Shown one piece after another: positions 1 to 10,009 of a stretch of DNA of 64,000 bases. A program made the translations under genes and the position numbers. The stretch comes from Cytospora piceicola (Eukaryota; Ascomycota; Sordariomycetes; Diaporthales; Cytosporaceae): positions 62,001 through 126,000 of the forward strand of contig JALQBC010000005.1 in assembly GCA_023375675.1 (NCBI GenBank), read 5' to 3'. Under the pieces are notes generated by a model. The model was not told the origin of the DNA, ran no database searches, and was given only the letters and a program-made list of their open reading frames with translations. Each line of letters starts with the position of its first letter. Position 1 is the first letter of the stretch.

Positions 1-894
1 CAGGGACCATGACGTGGGGAGGAGAGAGGGTCTAAGCCTAGACGGACCAGACATGTGGAACTTTGGTCAAGGAACTCCGGAGACAAAGTAATAAGTATTC
101 CATCATCTGAGTTGAAGTGGTCTCCTTGAATCTTTACCTGCGGATGAACCTCGCGAGCTGTTCAGCCCCTGCCCACGTCACGGTCAGGCTTTCATGCAGG
201 CATTGACACTCGACATGTGTGAGGCCCACTGACGTCGGGCGTTGCTTACCTGCCATAGGGTCTTGGTTAAGTCCCAATCCATTGATTGGCCAATGGGAGA
301 ATGTATTATCTTGTCCTGTCACTGGGCTAGTACATGAGTTGGCCTCAAGCATTAGCTTCCTGATGTAACTCAGCTTATCCGCAGGACAGGCAACAAGGCA
401 TATCCCACGGCTGCACGAGAGACGGACTCGGGTTTCTACCACCGTTTTCCGGTCAAGTGTTGTGCGTCGAACAACGCCATGGATTAACCAACAAATGCAT
501 TTTTCCAGTAGGCCTCAGTAGGCCTCGGTAGGCCTCGGTAGGCCTCAACCCACAATCGGAAGTAGAGTGGCACAGCATCGACTTGATTGGAATCAACGTG
601 GCGCAATGGTATGCCTGATGCCTCAACACTCCCATGATTCCTGAAAACTGCTTGGTCTACACTCAAACACGGCCCAACTGACGACCACAATCGCGAAGCC
701 ACAAGTAGGAAGTTCATATGTTCCTTTGGACCGTGAAAAGGTAAAAAGTATTTATGTGTCTCGTGCTGCGTCCTGAGAAAAAAAATGTGAGCATAGCCCC
801 AGCGCAACACACATCATACTGTTAATGGAAACATCCCGAGGTCTCAATAAAAGTCCCCACACACACGATAATCCACCACCAACCATCAACGACC
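1..894. other. Intergenic, left edge to first deaminase gene
   Basis: No gene is supported here. The longest open frame, on the minus strand at 134-442, resembles no family I know and has no recognisable signal or domain. The stretch contains a short 10-bp tandem array at 511-546, listed separately, and the promoter of the deaminase gene that starts at 895. Confidence 0.5.
511..546. repeat. 10-bp tandem repeat, about 3.6 copies
   Basis: Units of ggcctcggta repeat in exact 10-bp register at 511, 521 and 531, followed by a partial copy at 541. The first copy has an A in place of a G. The array lies about 350 bp upstream of the first deaminase start codon, so it is in or near its promoter. Its function is unknown. 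Confidence 0.85.
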
Positions 895-2540
895 ATGCCA
901 CATGCCACGGCTTCAGACAGCGCTTTACCTGCAGCGCCAGTTGAGGTGAGAGGGAAGCTCCGCAATCGTTTCTACGAGCCGATCATCCTACTTCTCGCTC
1001 TTAACAAGGCCTGGATGCACAACGTTGCGCCAAAGGTGCTGGGTCACGAGCCCGATGGGACTGCCCATACCAAAGAGCAGTTGTTTCGTGACTTCATGAA
1101 CAAGCTCGCTCAGATTTGCGATAACAAGCCCAGAGGAAGCACTGTTACCGCCGCCGCCGTCCTTCAGTATCCCGACTGCGTAGAATATCGCTTTGCATCA
1201 AACGAACGAAACGAAAAGGATCTGGAAAACATGAAGAGCTTCATTGAAGACATCCTCAATTCTCTACAACCATTGACCGAGGCGAGGAATGGAGAGGTGA
1301 GGGCCATAATTCTCCGGAAGATTGTTGCATTCAACCGACCTCGACTGCAAGCCTATGTGAGGGCAATCCAGACTCATTCGCAGGATTGCCTCGAGCTACC
1401 GGCGGACAGTGTCACAACTCAGGTCAGAGAGACCCTCAAGAATCTTCGGGATTTGTCCCTCAAAGCAACGGACAAAGAGGTCAACCAGGCTGCTTGTGAG
1501 TACAATAACTTTCACTTGGTTCAGTAGCAATCTTCATTTGCTTGTCAAGGGCGCAAGGACATGTGACTGACAATCCAGAAGTTTTCAGCAGTTGCACATA
1601 TCTCACCGAATTCATCAGGAAGCTGTCGAAATCAGAAATATACGCAATGTTCCGCGACAAAGCCCTCAAGGAAAACGGCCAAGACTCACCTTGGGGGAAG
1701 TTACGTCATGCAGCAGGACGGCTCCTGTCATACTTTCAAGCCGTCAATACGCTTCTTCAAGCTCGAAGGCGTTGGGATTGTCTCTTTCACGAATTCAGAG
1801 TCAAATGCTTGTCATCCTCCACTGCAATCTCCAATCCCATCAGCCGCAAAAAGGTTACCGGCAGTGACATCATTGGCCGAATGACACCGGACCAAGGAAA
1901 GGCGGCGGACTTCAAGCGCAGGCTTCACGACTTGCAACTCAAGTTTGATGTGGATGGCGAAATCCAGGAAAAGGTCCAAACAAAGAACTTCCAACCGATC
2001 GTTCACGCAGAGCTCCTGGTACACGAGTCTATCGTAAATGACCCTGATCCTGATATCAGCAACTTACATCCATCGAAGTTCTTCGACGGCAACAGATACA
2101 TTGGGAGCAGCAAGCCGACGTGTCGCCTCTGCCAGTACTATTTCAGAGCATGTACAGACAGCATCCGCACCCGGGAAACACACAGGAACCTCTATCCTCG
2201 CTGGAGAGCTCCCGATGTGTACAAGCACCAGGGTGAAAAGGCTGAGAGGCGAGAGCGCATCATGAACGATATGCTCAAATGGATCCGTGAGGACGCATTC
2301 CGGACCTTGACCGACAGGGTCCCGGAGAGGAAGACGAACGACTCTAACACTGATCCAACCTACAATCTTGACTCTAGTCTGGGGTATGCGGAAGGATGGG
2401 TCGAGTGCATCGCCGAGGGCATCAGACAGCTCAGTACCGGTGACACTAGGAGAGACGGCCATGTAGATGTTAGTGTTTCCAAAGAAGGCTTGGCGGAGGC
2501 TGATGATCAAGACGACGATGACGGAGGTGTCCGGCTTTAG
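895..2540 (+). CDS. OTT_1508-like deaminase family protein, copy 1
   Basis: Inferred exons are 895-1495 and 1582-2540, giving 519 residues. The intron at 1496-1581 has a gtgagt donor, a ctgac branch point and an AG at 1580-1581. It restores the frame used downstream and matches the intron position and phase of the second copy. The C-terminal half carries the zinc-binding signature of the deaminase fold: His342-Ala-Glu344 (HAELL), then Cys381-x2-Cys384 within GSSKPTCRLCQYYF. This pattern is typical of the fungal OTT_1508-like family, known from comparative work as an offshoot of bacterial toxin-type deaminases. The substrate is unknown. The N-terminal half is helical and lacks a recognised domain. 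The acidic tail ends in a DDQDDDDGG run. About 40% of positions look alike in the second copy downstream, by eye. No signal peptide is seen, so it is presumably nuclear or cytosolic. Confidence 0.8.
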
Positions 2541-3042
2541 CCTCCCGTGAGGCCTAGAGCAAGGAGATAATTAGGGTGGCAACTTTTCCGACCAAGCACG
2601 AATAGTTATACAAAAGGTTGGATAACTTAGTTCGTTCATTCATTCAATCTATTCTCATACTCTCCAGATGTCGAGATGACTGATTCGAGGCAGTCCTCAT
2701 CCATCCCAGTGAAAAGCTTCCTCCCACCGGTGGCACCCCGGACAGAAATTGATAGGAAAAATACCATGGCTTTCGATTGACTGTTTACTAATTTTGAGTC
2801 CTATTGCAAACAAGAAACCAGGTGAGAAAATTCGAGCAGTTGAGAGCCTATGAAGCTGGATAATGAAATAAACAGAAGAAAAGTGGTAATGACGCCTCGT
2901 GACTTGGAGTTGTTCTGAAAAGGAAAGAAGAAAACAATAGAAGAGCAGGAAAGGAGGTAGGAAATACAACAAGAAATGCGTGGGAGCTCTGGTCCAAAAC
3001 AAAGCACTACACTTAAGTGTACGTACATACATATGTATGTAG
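2541..3042. other. Convergent intergenic spacer
   Basis: This 502-bp spacer separates the 3' end of deaminase copy 1 from the 3' end of the minus-strand C2H2 gene. It probably holds both 3' untranslated regions. A perfect 18-nt palindrome at 3024-3041 is listed separately. Minus-strand open frames here (2697-3218, 2801-3241) are out of frame with the zinc-finger exon and are not genes. Confidence 0.5.
3024..3041. repeat. 18-nt perfect palindrome beside C2H2 stop codon
   Basis: The sequence tacatacatatgtatgta is its own reverse complement. It begins one base beyond the minus-strand stop codon at 3043-3045, so it would be the first part of the 3' untranslated region of the zinc-finger transcript. 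Similar tacata runs occur elsewhere in the window, so it may be only low-complexity DNA. Confidence 0.6.
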
Positions 3043-4217
3043 TCAACGTGGCCGATACCGACATGATCTCTTGTGTCTTGGCAGATTGGACTTCTGTCGA
3101 AGCTTCTTTCCACAAAACTCGCAGATTCCTTCGTAGTTTGGATATTTTTTTGCTGCCGCGAATCTGCGGTGATCCACCCAGCAATGCTTGTACATCTCCC
3201 TCTTCCGAGTGAATGCATTCCATGGCTGACCCCGAGGGCATCCAGGGGATTTGCAGAGAATCTGCGGTTCGTGTGTTTGGTAATGTTTCCTAGAAAATGA
3301 TAACGCTGTTAGATCCAGACGTCTACTTTGGTGGCCTCTGCTTGCCCGAAAGGCACAATACTGAAAAGTTTAATACGAAAATCGGTGTGAAGAAATGCTG
3401 GACATACTTAAAATCCGGCATCAATTCCCACTCCTTGATCTTCCCATTGCAGTTGGGATGTATGCAGCGATACCGCGGACCAGGTAGGATTTCGCAATGC
3501 ACCAAATAATTATTCTGTGAACCGGTAGAGGAGGATGGGGAAGTTGCGGATTCCATCGACTGAGCTGTCTGCATGGAATTTTGGAAGATAGCTGGCTGTA
3601 TTAGATGACTGTCGCTCACCGTCCAGCTCCTGGAAAGACCACCATCGAGTATTTCTGCATCATCAATCTGACTTTGATACTGTGTACTGCTGTATTGTAA
3701 TCCCGTGACAGGTGGGGTGGACAGTCTCTAAGAGACCGAAACTGAACCACCGTCGAATAAGCTCGCGGGGCCAGGAGTTGTAGTCACGGGGGCGTAATTG
3801 AATATCGATCCAGCTGGGCTCCCCGAAGCTTGGCCATACTGGGCGTAATCAGTTTCCAGGTCTTTTGGGTCGAAAGATGAAGGGAGCACTGGGTTTGTCC
3901 CTGTGGGACTTGAGCTGTCATCTTCAGACTGCCCGTCGGGCTGCCCCGGAAGAATAGGACCGCTTGGGTAAGAGTTGGTAGGCATGTCTGTATTCAAAGC
4001 GTTAGTCAATTTTGCTGCTCGATTGGACACAGTAGGAGGCCTTCCGTTGAGGGTGACACCCACCTGATACCCCAATTGGCATGGACGGGGCCGGTGAGGA
4101 TCTATCGGCCATTGCCAGATCCAGGAAATATTCAACATCACCGGAAGTTGTCCCAGCATCCGATTGATCATCATCAAATGGGGGAATTTCAAACGACGGT
4201 TCTGGAGTTGGCCCCAT
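3043..4217 (-). CDS. C2H2 zinc-finger protein, four exons
   Basis: This gene is almost invisible to simple open-frame scanning. Inferred exons (minus strand) are 4217-4064, 3987-3788, 3727-3408 and 3289-3043, joining to 306 residues with no frame conflict. Intron 1 ends in a classic ctaac branch plus tacag. Intron 2 is exactly 60 nt (3728-3787) and removes an in-frame TAG at 3728-3730. Intron 3 (3290-3407) has gtatgt and ctag ends. The acidic, Ser/Pro-rich N-terminus is followed by three C-terminal fingers: Cys206, Cys211, His227, His231; then Cys237, Cys242, His260, His265; then Cys281, Cys284, His297, Cys301 (C2HC). The layout suggests a nuclear DNA-binding regulator, but no target is known. 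It lies between two deaminase paralogues and is transcribed away from copy 2. If intron 2 is not real, the gene carries a premature stop. An upstream start at 4277 is possible but less likely. Confidence 0.72.
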
Positions 4218-4864
4218 TTTCGAATTTGACAGGCAATCTAGCCAAGCACCACCTATAGCTGAACACGGCAAAAACACCAGTTCTTGTTACACATGGGCCT
4301 GAAAGGTGAGAATGATGACCGGCGTGCTGAGTCCACGATACTAAAGAGGAGTTCTCAACGAAGCGAACGTCGTTCAAGCGAATCCTTCGGGGCACCACTT
4401 TATGTATGAGGCCTACCGGCTGATTACTGCGAGAGTCCCCCGTCTACCGCGAGAGTCCCCCGTCTACTGCAAGATGCCCCCCTCTACCGCGAGAGTCCCC
4501 CGACTAATGCAAGACACGCAAGGGATCCCTGCAGTATGGAATCATATTCGCATATAACTGGACATACGGAGCAACATGCGCTTCCAATCGGATAGCGTTG
4601 GCAGAAATACCCGACCTGCATGAGGCCCGCTGCCAAATCGCGAAACCCGCCAACACAATGCATGCCACCACGTGCGACTTTGTTAATGGGTGTCTGAGTA
4701 TGGGACTATAACCTGAGGGCAGTGGAAAATAGTGATGAAGGCCTGGAGTTTGGGTCGCATTCGGGGGATCGACAGCTCTGCACCAGGGAGCCCGTCTTCA
4801 GGCGAGCTTGCCGAAAGGTACTTCAGTATCTTGTATATCAACCGTGTTGCTGTGAAACCAGCCC
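4218..4864. other. Divergent promoter region, C2H2 gene and deaminase copy 2
   Basis: This 647-bp region separates the start codons of the minus-strand zinc-finger gene and plus-strand deaminase copy 2, so it should contain both promoters. It holds a 20-bp tandem array at 4421-4514. I see no other gene in it. Confidence 0.6.
4421..4514. repeat. 20-bp tandem array, about 4.7 copies
   Basis: Imperfect 20-bp units start at 4421, 4441, 4461, 4481 and 4501 in exact register. The consensus is cgtctaccgcgagagtcccc. The second half (gagagtcccc) is identical in units 1, 2 and 4. There are no spacers between units, so this is not a CRISPR array. It sits between the two divergent start codons, where it could serve as a multimeric protein-binding site. 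Confidence 0.9.
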
Positions 4865-6619
4865 ATGGCTGCAACGTTGAAAGCAGATTCTGATCAGCCT
4901 TCTTGTAATATAACCTCGAATACGCCAACAAATTCAGCTTCCAACATAGAGGTACGTGAGAAATTTAATCACATAATCTTCATTGGCCACGCTGAAACGG
5001 ACGCCCAAAGGAGATCGGACAATGAACGCCCGACAGCCAGCAGCAATGAAAACGAGCCTTCGGCATCGTTTCTACTTTGCTGTTGTCTTCCTTTATGCCG
5101 TCACCAGAGCTTGTGAAAACAACCGGCAGCCGATACCTTCTGACTTGTCGTGGCATCAGGATAGCTCATTGGACCAAACCTATAAGGACTTCGTGAACAG
5201 GTTGTGCCAGTTCTGCGATGTCAAACTCGGCGGTGATTCTGTCACAGCATTCACAGTCCTCGATCTACAGAATCACATCCAATATCGCTTTGCTTGCAAC
5301 AGGCGGAATAAAACCCAGCTCACGAGGGCTCGCGACTTCGTCAAAGCCCTACTTGGGATCTTGCAAGGTGTAATTGCCACAGATGTTGACATAAGGTCTC
5401 ATCTCCTATCAATGGTCTTTGGTTTCTGCCGTGTCAGAGTTCAAACTTACTTGCGTGCTCTGAACAACGCATCTATCGCCTGCATGGGGGCAGAATCAGT
5501 TGAAACTACACTTCTGGACCAGCTTCGAAAACTTCAAACGGCTAGCAAATATGCTGACATTGCTAGCCTTAATGACGCTGCCTGTAAGTCTATTTTACTT
5601 GTCCTAGACCTTCTTGTTACTTCCAAGATACTGATTCAAGTCCAAGTTGCCGTCCGTATGGAGACTCTCATAGCTTCCATCGACAGTATCAAGGATTCCT
5701 CGCATTCTGTCTTCCGCGAAAGGGCTGCACAGAGTAATATGAACCAGAGCTCGAGTTGCTGGTCTGAACTGCGCCACTACGCAGGACGAATCCTATCCTT
5801 CTCGCACGCCGTAAAAACAATGGTCATGGCCGCCAAAATGTTTCCGAGGCTCTTCGATGATCCAGAAGTTATCTTTGTTGACTCATCTAACCCTGATGTC
5901 AATCCAATCCAGAAAGCCATCACCTTAGAGAAAATACTTAGGACCATGACGGCCAATTCATCAACGGCTGTACACTACCAGTCATTAATCCAAGATGCAA
6001 GAGCGATGAACTTGGACTCCACTGTCCAAAGCCTTGTTCGAGCAGAGACATTTCGGCCAATCGTTCATGCAGAGCTCCTCGTACTTCAATCCCTCGAAAG
6101 AGCCGATCTTACCCACCCTTCCAATTTCTTCAACTCCTGGAAGTACATTGGCTCGAGCAAGCCGACGTGTAAACTGTGCGACTACTATTTCCGGGCTCAT
6201 AACGCTGGCTTCCAGGTCCGCCCGACCCACGGGAACCCATACATCAACTGGAAGCCGCCAGACGTATACCGTGCGTATCCATATTCCTTATATGTTGGCG
6301 ATTCATCTTAGCCCTGCCCTCGAACCCATATATAACACTGAGCGACAAAGCTGACCACAACTGATGGCCAGAACGAGATGGCGAGGATGCGATCAGGGCG
6401 AGAGAGATGATGATGAACACTATGGCTGGCTGGATCCGGCAAGAAGCCCTCAGGACACTGGTTGAGAAGGTCCCCAATGGCAAACAGCACGACTCGAGTA
6501 CGGGCATGACGTTCCAATCATTGCTGATGGGAAACCAAGCAGTAGCTGGGCCGTCTGGGGCTGGAGCCGCGGATGACTTGGAAACATCCCCTGGAGTTCC
6601 GGACGACGGCCTTGGCTGA
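4865..6619 (+). CDS. OTT_1508-like deaminase family protein, copy 2
   Basis: Inferred exons are 4865-4951, 5037-5583, 5641-6270 and 6372-6619, giving 503 residues in perfect frame. The second intron (57 nt) sits at the same place and phase as the only intron of copy 1. The first and last introns are absent from copy 1. The deaminase signature is complete: His354-Ala-Glu356 (HAELL) and Cys388-x2-Cys391 in GSSKPTCKLCDYYF. Sequence similarity to copy 1 spans the whole protein, including RHRFY near the N-terminus, QYRFA, the PPDVY segment, and the final WIRQEALRTL helix. This shows a tandem duplication followed by strong divergence. The acidic tail of copy 1 is missing. Unspliced, the long frame 4983-6311 would lose the last 80 residues. 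The substrate is unknown. Role in defence or mutagenesis is only inferred from the family. Confidence 0.8.
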
Positions 6620-7224
6620 TACGAGGAAGATGCCGTGGCAACTAAGACACAGTGCACAAACACTTCGGATTCTGTACCGAGTGGTGGAAATTTGGCTCAT
6701 GTGATGATGTGTAGGAAGGTGTTGGGTATCGACCAAACTTGTGAAGTTGTTTCCGTCTCACTGTAATTCACCACTGCCGGTATTTGCCCCAAACTCCACA
6801 TACCTTCATCCTTTGCAATGAGATCCCTCATACTATGTTTACCATAGAAATATCGGGCTCAAGAAAAAGAGATTCGAATATCTCGGAACGAGCTCTACAA
6901 GTCCTGTCGCTCGAGGCCCAACGGATAACCGCTGAGCCAGATTCTGTAGTGCCCCCCCCCCCACACCTGCTACTCCGGACTAATCACTGGACGAGCTTCA
7001 ATTGTGTTGGCTCTAAAGTTGCTTGGCAAGACGATATCTCCACAGAATGCCACGATGCGAATATGGATACCCTAGGGTATTCTTATGGGTCGGGCATCAT
7101 CTGCCATTTCCGTGTTTCCTCCGTCCGCAGATAAATTCTCTGCTGGTGGCTTGAAGCGTGTACGACTGTGTGTTTCCGCATCATATGCCTACGTCCTTGA
7201 TATTCACTGCTGTGATCCTCGACC
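6620..7224. other. Intergenic spacer
   Basis: I see no gene here. The open frame at 6784-7134 lacks any domain or homology I can recognise. The stretch has a run of eleven C at 6952-6962 and a perfect 14-nt palindrome, ataccctagggtat, at 7067-7080. It also carries the promoter for the membrane protein gene that starts at 7225. Confidence 0.5.
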
Positions 7225-8275
7225 ATGACTACTAGTACCACCACACGGAAGCGAAATGTCCTAGGACCATTGACGACGACATGGACGCAGCCTGCCTCTT
7301 GCACTGTCGCTATGCAGAATGCATGGGATTACACATCTGGACCGGCGTGGTTACATCGACAATGTGTATCCCGGGGGAACATCATCGACGACACTTCGTG
7401 CTATCCGCCGCAAACTACGACAGTAACACCGTTCTATTTTATGGGCGCACCAGTCTCCACGTGGGGAGTGTACTCTCCGGGGCTTGTCTGTCCCTTAGGC
7501 TACCAGACGGCTTGCTCTTACGATGGGTCCAAGAGTACTGGCGACTTCGAGTTCTATTTTGGACCTAGGGTTTCTGAGACTGCAATTGGATGCTGTCCCT
7601 CGTGAGTAATACTGTCAGGAAGTTATCTCAGCTGCTAATTAGACCGTGTCGCATAGAGGCTATTTTTGCGATGACCAACATACGTGTGTATCTGGCATCT
7701 CATCTTCGGCATTCCACATAGCGAGTTGTGCAGCTAGTTCCTTGTCCGGCGGGTCTGTTGGCTTTGTCACCTCCGCGTACATGACAGTCCCGTATACCAC
7801 AACGACAGATGGCTATAAAGTATCCATCTCGACCTATTCAGTCTTGGCGCCTATGATACAACTCTTATACCAAAGTTCCGATATCCCGCCAACATCGTCA
7901 TCGAGCGCGGGCAGTCAAGCGACGGCCTCGGTACAGGCCCACGGACTGTCGACGGGAGCCAAGGCGGGTATTGGCGTGGGTGTGTCGTTGGCTGTTATCA
8001 TCGCAGCTACCATCGGTATTAGTCTTTGGTGGGCGAAGCGTCGAAGGGGAAGAAAGAGCATACCGGATGACCAGCGAGCAGAGTCCAAGGGCTTCATTGG
8101 TGAACCGGCCGAAGAAAAAGCAATTCAAGGTCCCGTAGAGCTTCAAGGACTCAATCATCCGGCAGAGCTCGATCCAGAAGCAAAGCAAAGCCCCGTGGAG
8201 CTTCAAGGACATAACAAGTCAGCGGAGCTCCATGCACCTGATGCGCCGTTACAAGAACCAGCAGAACTGGAGTAG
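7225..8275 (+). CDS. Single-pass membrane protein with Cys-rich ectodomain
   Basis: Exons 7225-7601 and 7657-8275 (intron with gtgagt donor) give 331 residues. The outer part is Thr/Ser- and Cys-rich and ends the first exon with the CCPSGYFC motif common in fungal surface proteins. A glycine-rich lead (GAKAGIGVGV) precedes one membrane helix at about residues 230-252, which is followed by an arginine cluster (KRRRGRK). This predicts a cytosolic tail of about 79 residues. The tail contains repeated PVELQG and AEL blocks. The N-terminus is not an obvious signal peptide, as in other members of this fungal group. A role in sensing or wall contact is inferred from architecture only; no enzyme motif is seen. 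Confidence 0.72.
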
Positions 8276-9236
8276 CTTCTGCAAATCATGTATATGAGTG
8301 TCATCATGGCTTGCAGCAATGGGAAGTGAGTAAAAAGACATATGCAGCACGAAACAGGTCGACCTCGGGAGGGCTCGGGGCCAATACAAGACTTCGTGGA
8401 CAGCGTGACAATGAGGCACTGACACCGTCGTCATGTAACCGACATAGGGCCAGGAGCCGCTGTAACTGATCGGCATCCTGTGCAAGCCTCGTCAATAACG
8501 ATTTCAGCAGTTACGTCTCTTGCGCCGTGCCCGGATATCAGAACGTATGGTGCATATCCTTTAAGTCCGTCGGTCAAGCATACACAGATGTGTAGCTTAC
8601 GGTCGATTTGCGTCTAAGCCCGTCAGAGCTATGCTCACAATCCTCTGGTCAGATTTGTTGTTTACGCTACTTACTCATGTAACGTGAACCATATATAACC
8701 TCCTTCCATATCCTTAGCCCGGCTATTTCGTAGTACTGCTCCTTTTTCCCAATGAATGCTACCGGTATTGACCTTAGCGCTATCGACGAAGTCCGGCTTC
8801 AGCAATTAAACCTCCTTTAACATTGAACTATTTGCGAGGGGCTTTTTTTATTATGCAGCTCTAAGTTCCGGTGAACGCTGTTTGTAAAGGATTCCCCTTC
8901 TAGTGCTTATGTGGAGTCTTTAGGAATGGACTATTGGTTCTGACAGCTTTGCGGCGTCAGCAACGTTGCACATTTCAACAGGTTTATATCGCAGGCAATT
9001 GTTCCTGGCGCCCCATCGTGCTCTAGCTGAGTTTTCCTCGTATTCAGATGGCCCGCTCTTCCTCACCCAGCTAGGCCTCAGGATACGAGAGCCAGGATGA
9101 AGGTCCATTTGGTCCTGATGTTGATATAAGCGATGACTGCCCTCCGCTCCTTGACAACGCGAACACGAGAATCTCCTCAGCGACTATCGTCCAGTATCAT
9201 ACCCGTTTTCCCCGCCCAAACATCAATCCCATCAAG
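8276..9236. other. Intergenic, 961 bp
   Basis: No gene is supported. Short frames on both strands (for example 8920-9108 minus) show no domain, signal peptide or splice pattern. The last 150 bp presumably hold the promoter of the secreted protein gene at 9237. Confidence 0.5.
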
Positions 9237-10009
9237 ATGACCACCACCACCACCCTCCTCCTCCTCCTTACCTCCCTAGGTCGCTCTACGAGCTCCACCG
9301 TCCTCCACCCCCGGCAGTCCCTGACGCCGCCCACAGAGTGTGACGTCATCCCCGCCTGGGATGTGACATCCTTCCGCTGGTTCAACTCGACCAACAACCT
9401 CGACTGCGTGAGCGAGGCCAACGTCCCGGAGGTCTGCTTCAACTCGTCCTCCTCGGGCCTGGTCCCCTGCGACAGCAACCTCGGCGCCTGCGAGGAGTGC
9501 GGCGTGTACGGCTGCGCCACGGGCCTGCCGCTGCAGCCGGCGGGCTACGGGCCGCCGGACGAGATCAGCATCAGCATCCCGTCGGTGCCCGGGTACGAGA
9601 CGTGCTACGAGTCGAACCCGCAGGGGATCCGGCGGTGGGAGGTCGGCGATGGCTTCTTGATCTGTGCGGGCGTAGCTTATCATATTAACTTGTACGTGTT
9701 CTGCCAACCACCATCTATCCCGTAGTAACACCCTTCCCTTCCGCGCCAATATTGCCTCCCTGTTGGGCCAAAACATCATGACTGATATGCGACTATAGTG
9801 TTGGCGACAGCAACGAGGCTGTCAGTACGGGACATATCGACTTTGCGCCGTTCCAGTCTTGGGATTGTACCAACGGTAGTACCATCACGGCCAGCGGGAG
9901 CGTGGACTTTGAGATTTCCTGCAGTTGGGATACAGGGAACAACGCTACATGTGTGATTCCTGCAGGAGAGACGGTGGTGATCCCGGTCTTGTCGTATACG
10001 ATCAGCTAA
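9237..10009 (+). CDS. Secreted cysteine-rich protein, unknown function
   Basis: Exons 9237-9691 and 9799-10009 give 221 residues; the intron runs gtacgtg..ctatag. The first 25 residues are a signal peptide (MTTTTT then a leucine run). The following HPRQS may be a processing site. The mature part has twelve cysteines, an even number that fits six disulfides, and several N-x-S/T sequons. Reading straight through the donor, as a simple frame does, ends prematurely at 9725. No catalytic motif or known effector family is recognised. It could be a wall-associated or secreted host- or substrate-facing protein; that is inference from composition. It is convergent with the transcription factor gene downstream. 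Confidence 0.72.

Noticed and set aside
134..442. 102-residue minus-strand frame at the left edge
   Set aside because: There is no domain, signal peptide or splice evidence, and its gene context is cut by the window edge.
1496..1578. Possible pseudogenisation of deaminase copy 1 because joining the gtgagt donor to the first AG at 1577-1578 makes a stop
   Set aside because: Using the next AG at 1580-1581 restores the frame and matches the paralogue's junction, so the gene is intact.
4421..4514. CRISPR-like array
   Set aside because: Units are contiguous 20-bp repeats without spacers, in a fungal nuclear genome; it is a simple tandem array.
9276..9779. 167-residue minus-strand frame, Arg/Ala-rich
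   Set aside because: It mirrors the secreted cysteine-rich gene, which has a signal peptide and consistent splicing on the plus strand.
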